From Ruminococcaceae bacterium UBA7030 (GTDB taxonomy: Bacteria; Bacillota; Clostridia; Oscillospirales; Acutalibacteraceae), in the NCBI GenBank assembly GCA_002494125.1, contig DLBD01000042.1:1-12356 (forward strand): DNA of 12,356 nt. The letters run 5' to 3'. How positions within the stretch are numbered: the first letter of the stretch is position 1; each line of letters begins with the position of its first letter. Below the pieces are notes generated by a model. It worked only from the letters and a program-made list of their open reading frames with translations. It made no database searches and was not told where the DNA came from. A program made the translations under genes and the position numbers. Positions 12,125 through 12,356 of this stretch are shown here, piece by piece.

Positions 12125-12356
12125 TTATGAGTTTACGGCTTTAACAAGATTTGCAACAAGCTCGTTTACCTCGATTGTGCAAACGCTTAAAAGGTCGGTA
12201 TCAGTCGGGAAATTATCATCACCAACGACGCCCGTAAGTTCGCTTGCGGTTTTACCCTTTGCAAAGTCTTCAAGGCCTTTAACCTGTTCAAACCATTCAG
12301 AATTAATTGACGAAGCGGCTTTAAGCCCGTACTGAATACCAAGCTGCTTTTTAGTA
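12125..12356 (-). CDS. C-terminal end of an unrecognised protein (5' end outside window)
   Basis: The last 76 residues of a longer protein, with stop at 12125-12127. The reading frame is open to the window edge and its codon use matches the neighbours. Visible pattern: KKQLGIQYGLKAASSI, then EWFEQVKGLEDFAKGKTASEL, PTDTDLLSVCTIEV and a helical end VNELVANLVKAVNS. No catalytic or binding motif is visible, and the fragment has a single cysteine. It is vaguely reminiscent of the C-terminal region of secreted clostridial proteins, but I cannot name the family. It converges on the small-ORF transcript, and the hairpin at 12075-12110 separates them. Confidence 0.7.
   Translation of the reverse strand, partial: TKKQLGIQYGLKAASSINSEWFEQVKGLEDFAKGKTASELTGVVGDDNFPTDTDLLSVCTIEVNELVANLVKAVNS

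Noticed and set aside
12117..12335. 72-codon plus-strand frame at the right edge
   Set aside because: It starts inside the terminator T-run and is antisense to a frame that stays open to the window edge with matching codon use.

Overview
The window looks like chromosomal DNA of an anaerobic, spore-forming member of the Clostridia, most likely an Oscillospiraceae/Ruminococcaceae-type gut bacterium. This rests on a clostridial-style NAD-linked [FeFe]-hydrogenase operon, two small spore-coat-like genes, secreted proteins with 20-residue GW cell-wall-binding repeats, AT-rich intergenic DNA and strong AGGAGG-type ribosome sites. I see no rRNA, tRNA, CRISPR array, insertion sequence or phage gene.

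Region 1 (about 1-5883, minus strand) is one tightly packed operon with a sigma-A-like promoter at 5856-5883. A Rex-like operator (5826-5843) lies just downstream of the -10. In transcription order the genes are: a NuoE/HydC-like [2Fe-2S] subunit, a DRTGG-domain protein, an RsbT/RsbW-like ATPase, a multi-cluster protein with a sensory-type [FeFe]-hydrogenase (HydS-like) domain, a second DRTGG protein, a PHP-family phosphoesterase, a GHKL ATPase without a phosphoacceptor domain, a small thioredoxin-like ferredoxin, and a NuoF/HydB-like flavoprotein cut by the window edge. The electron-transfer subunits (HydC, ferredoxin, HydB) bracket what looks like a redox- or H2-sensing module. The catalytic HydA would be expected just outside the window.

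Region 2 (5957-8642) holds a nested terminator hairpin, a secreted ComEC-like metallo-beta-lactamase-fold protein with about ten cell-wall-binding repeats (minus strand), and two short plus-strand spore-coat-like genes, the first only 58 codons. A shared bidirectional terminator (8616-8642) separates the coat genes from the next operon.

Region 3 (8647-11707, minus strand) is a four-gene operon: ApbE flavin transferase lipoprotein, NusG-domain-II protein, Gx-transporter-family membrane protein, and a surface protein with an Ig-like region plus cell-wall-binding repeats. The last three genes are joined by 4-base ATGA overlaps. The first three resemble part of flavin-based extracellular electron transfer loci. 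The ApbE start codon sits where transcription from its best promoter would begin, so its mRNA may be leaderless.

Region 4 (11741-12356): 11741-11875 is AT-rich and I see nothing definite in it. A strong plus-strand promoter (11876-11903), a 5' hairpin, a well-placed ribosome site, a 30-codon reading frame and a 13-bp-stem terminator then form a self-contained transcript of about 200 nt. The window ends inside a minus-strand gene of unrecognised function (12125-12356).
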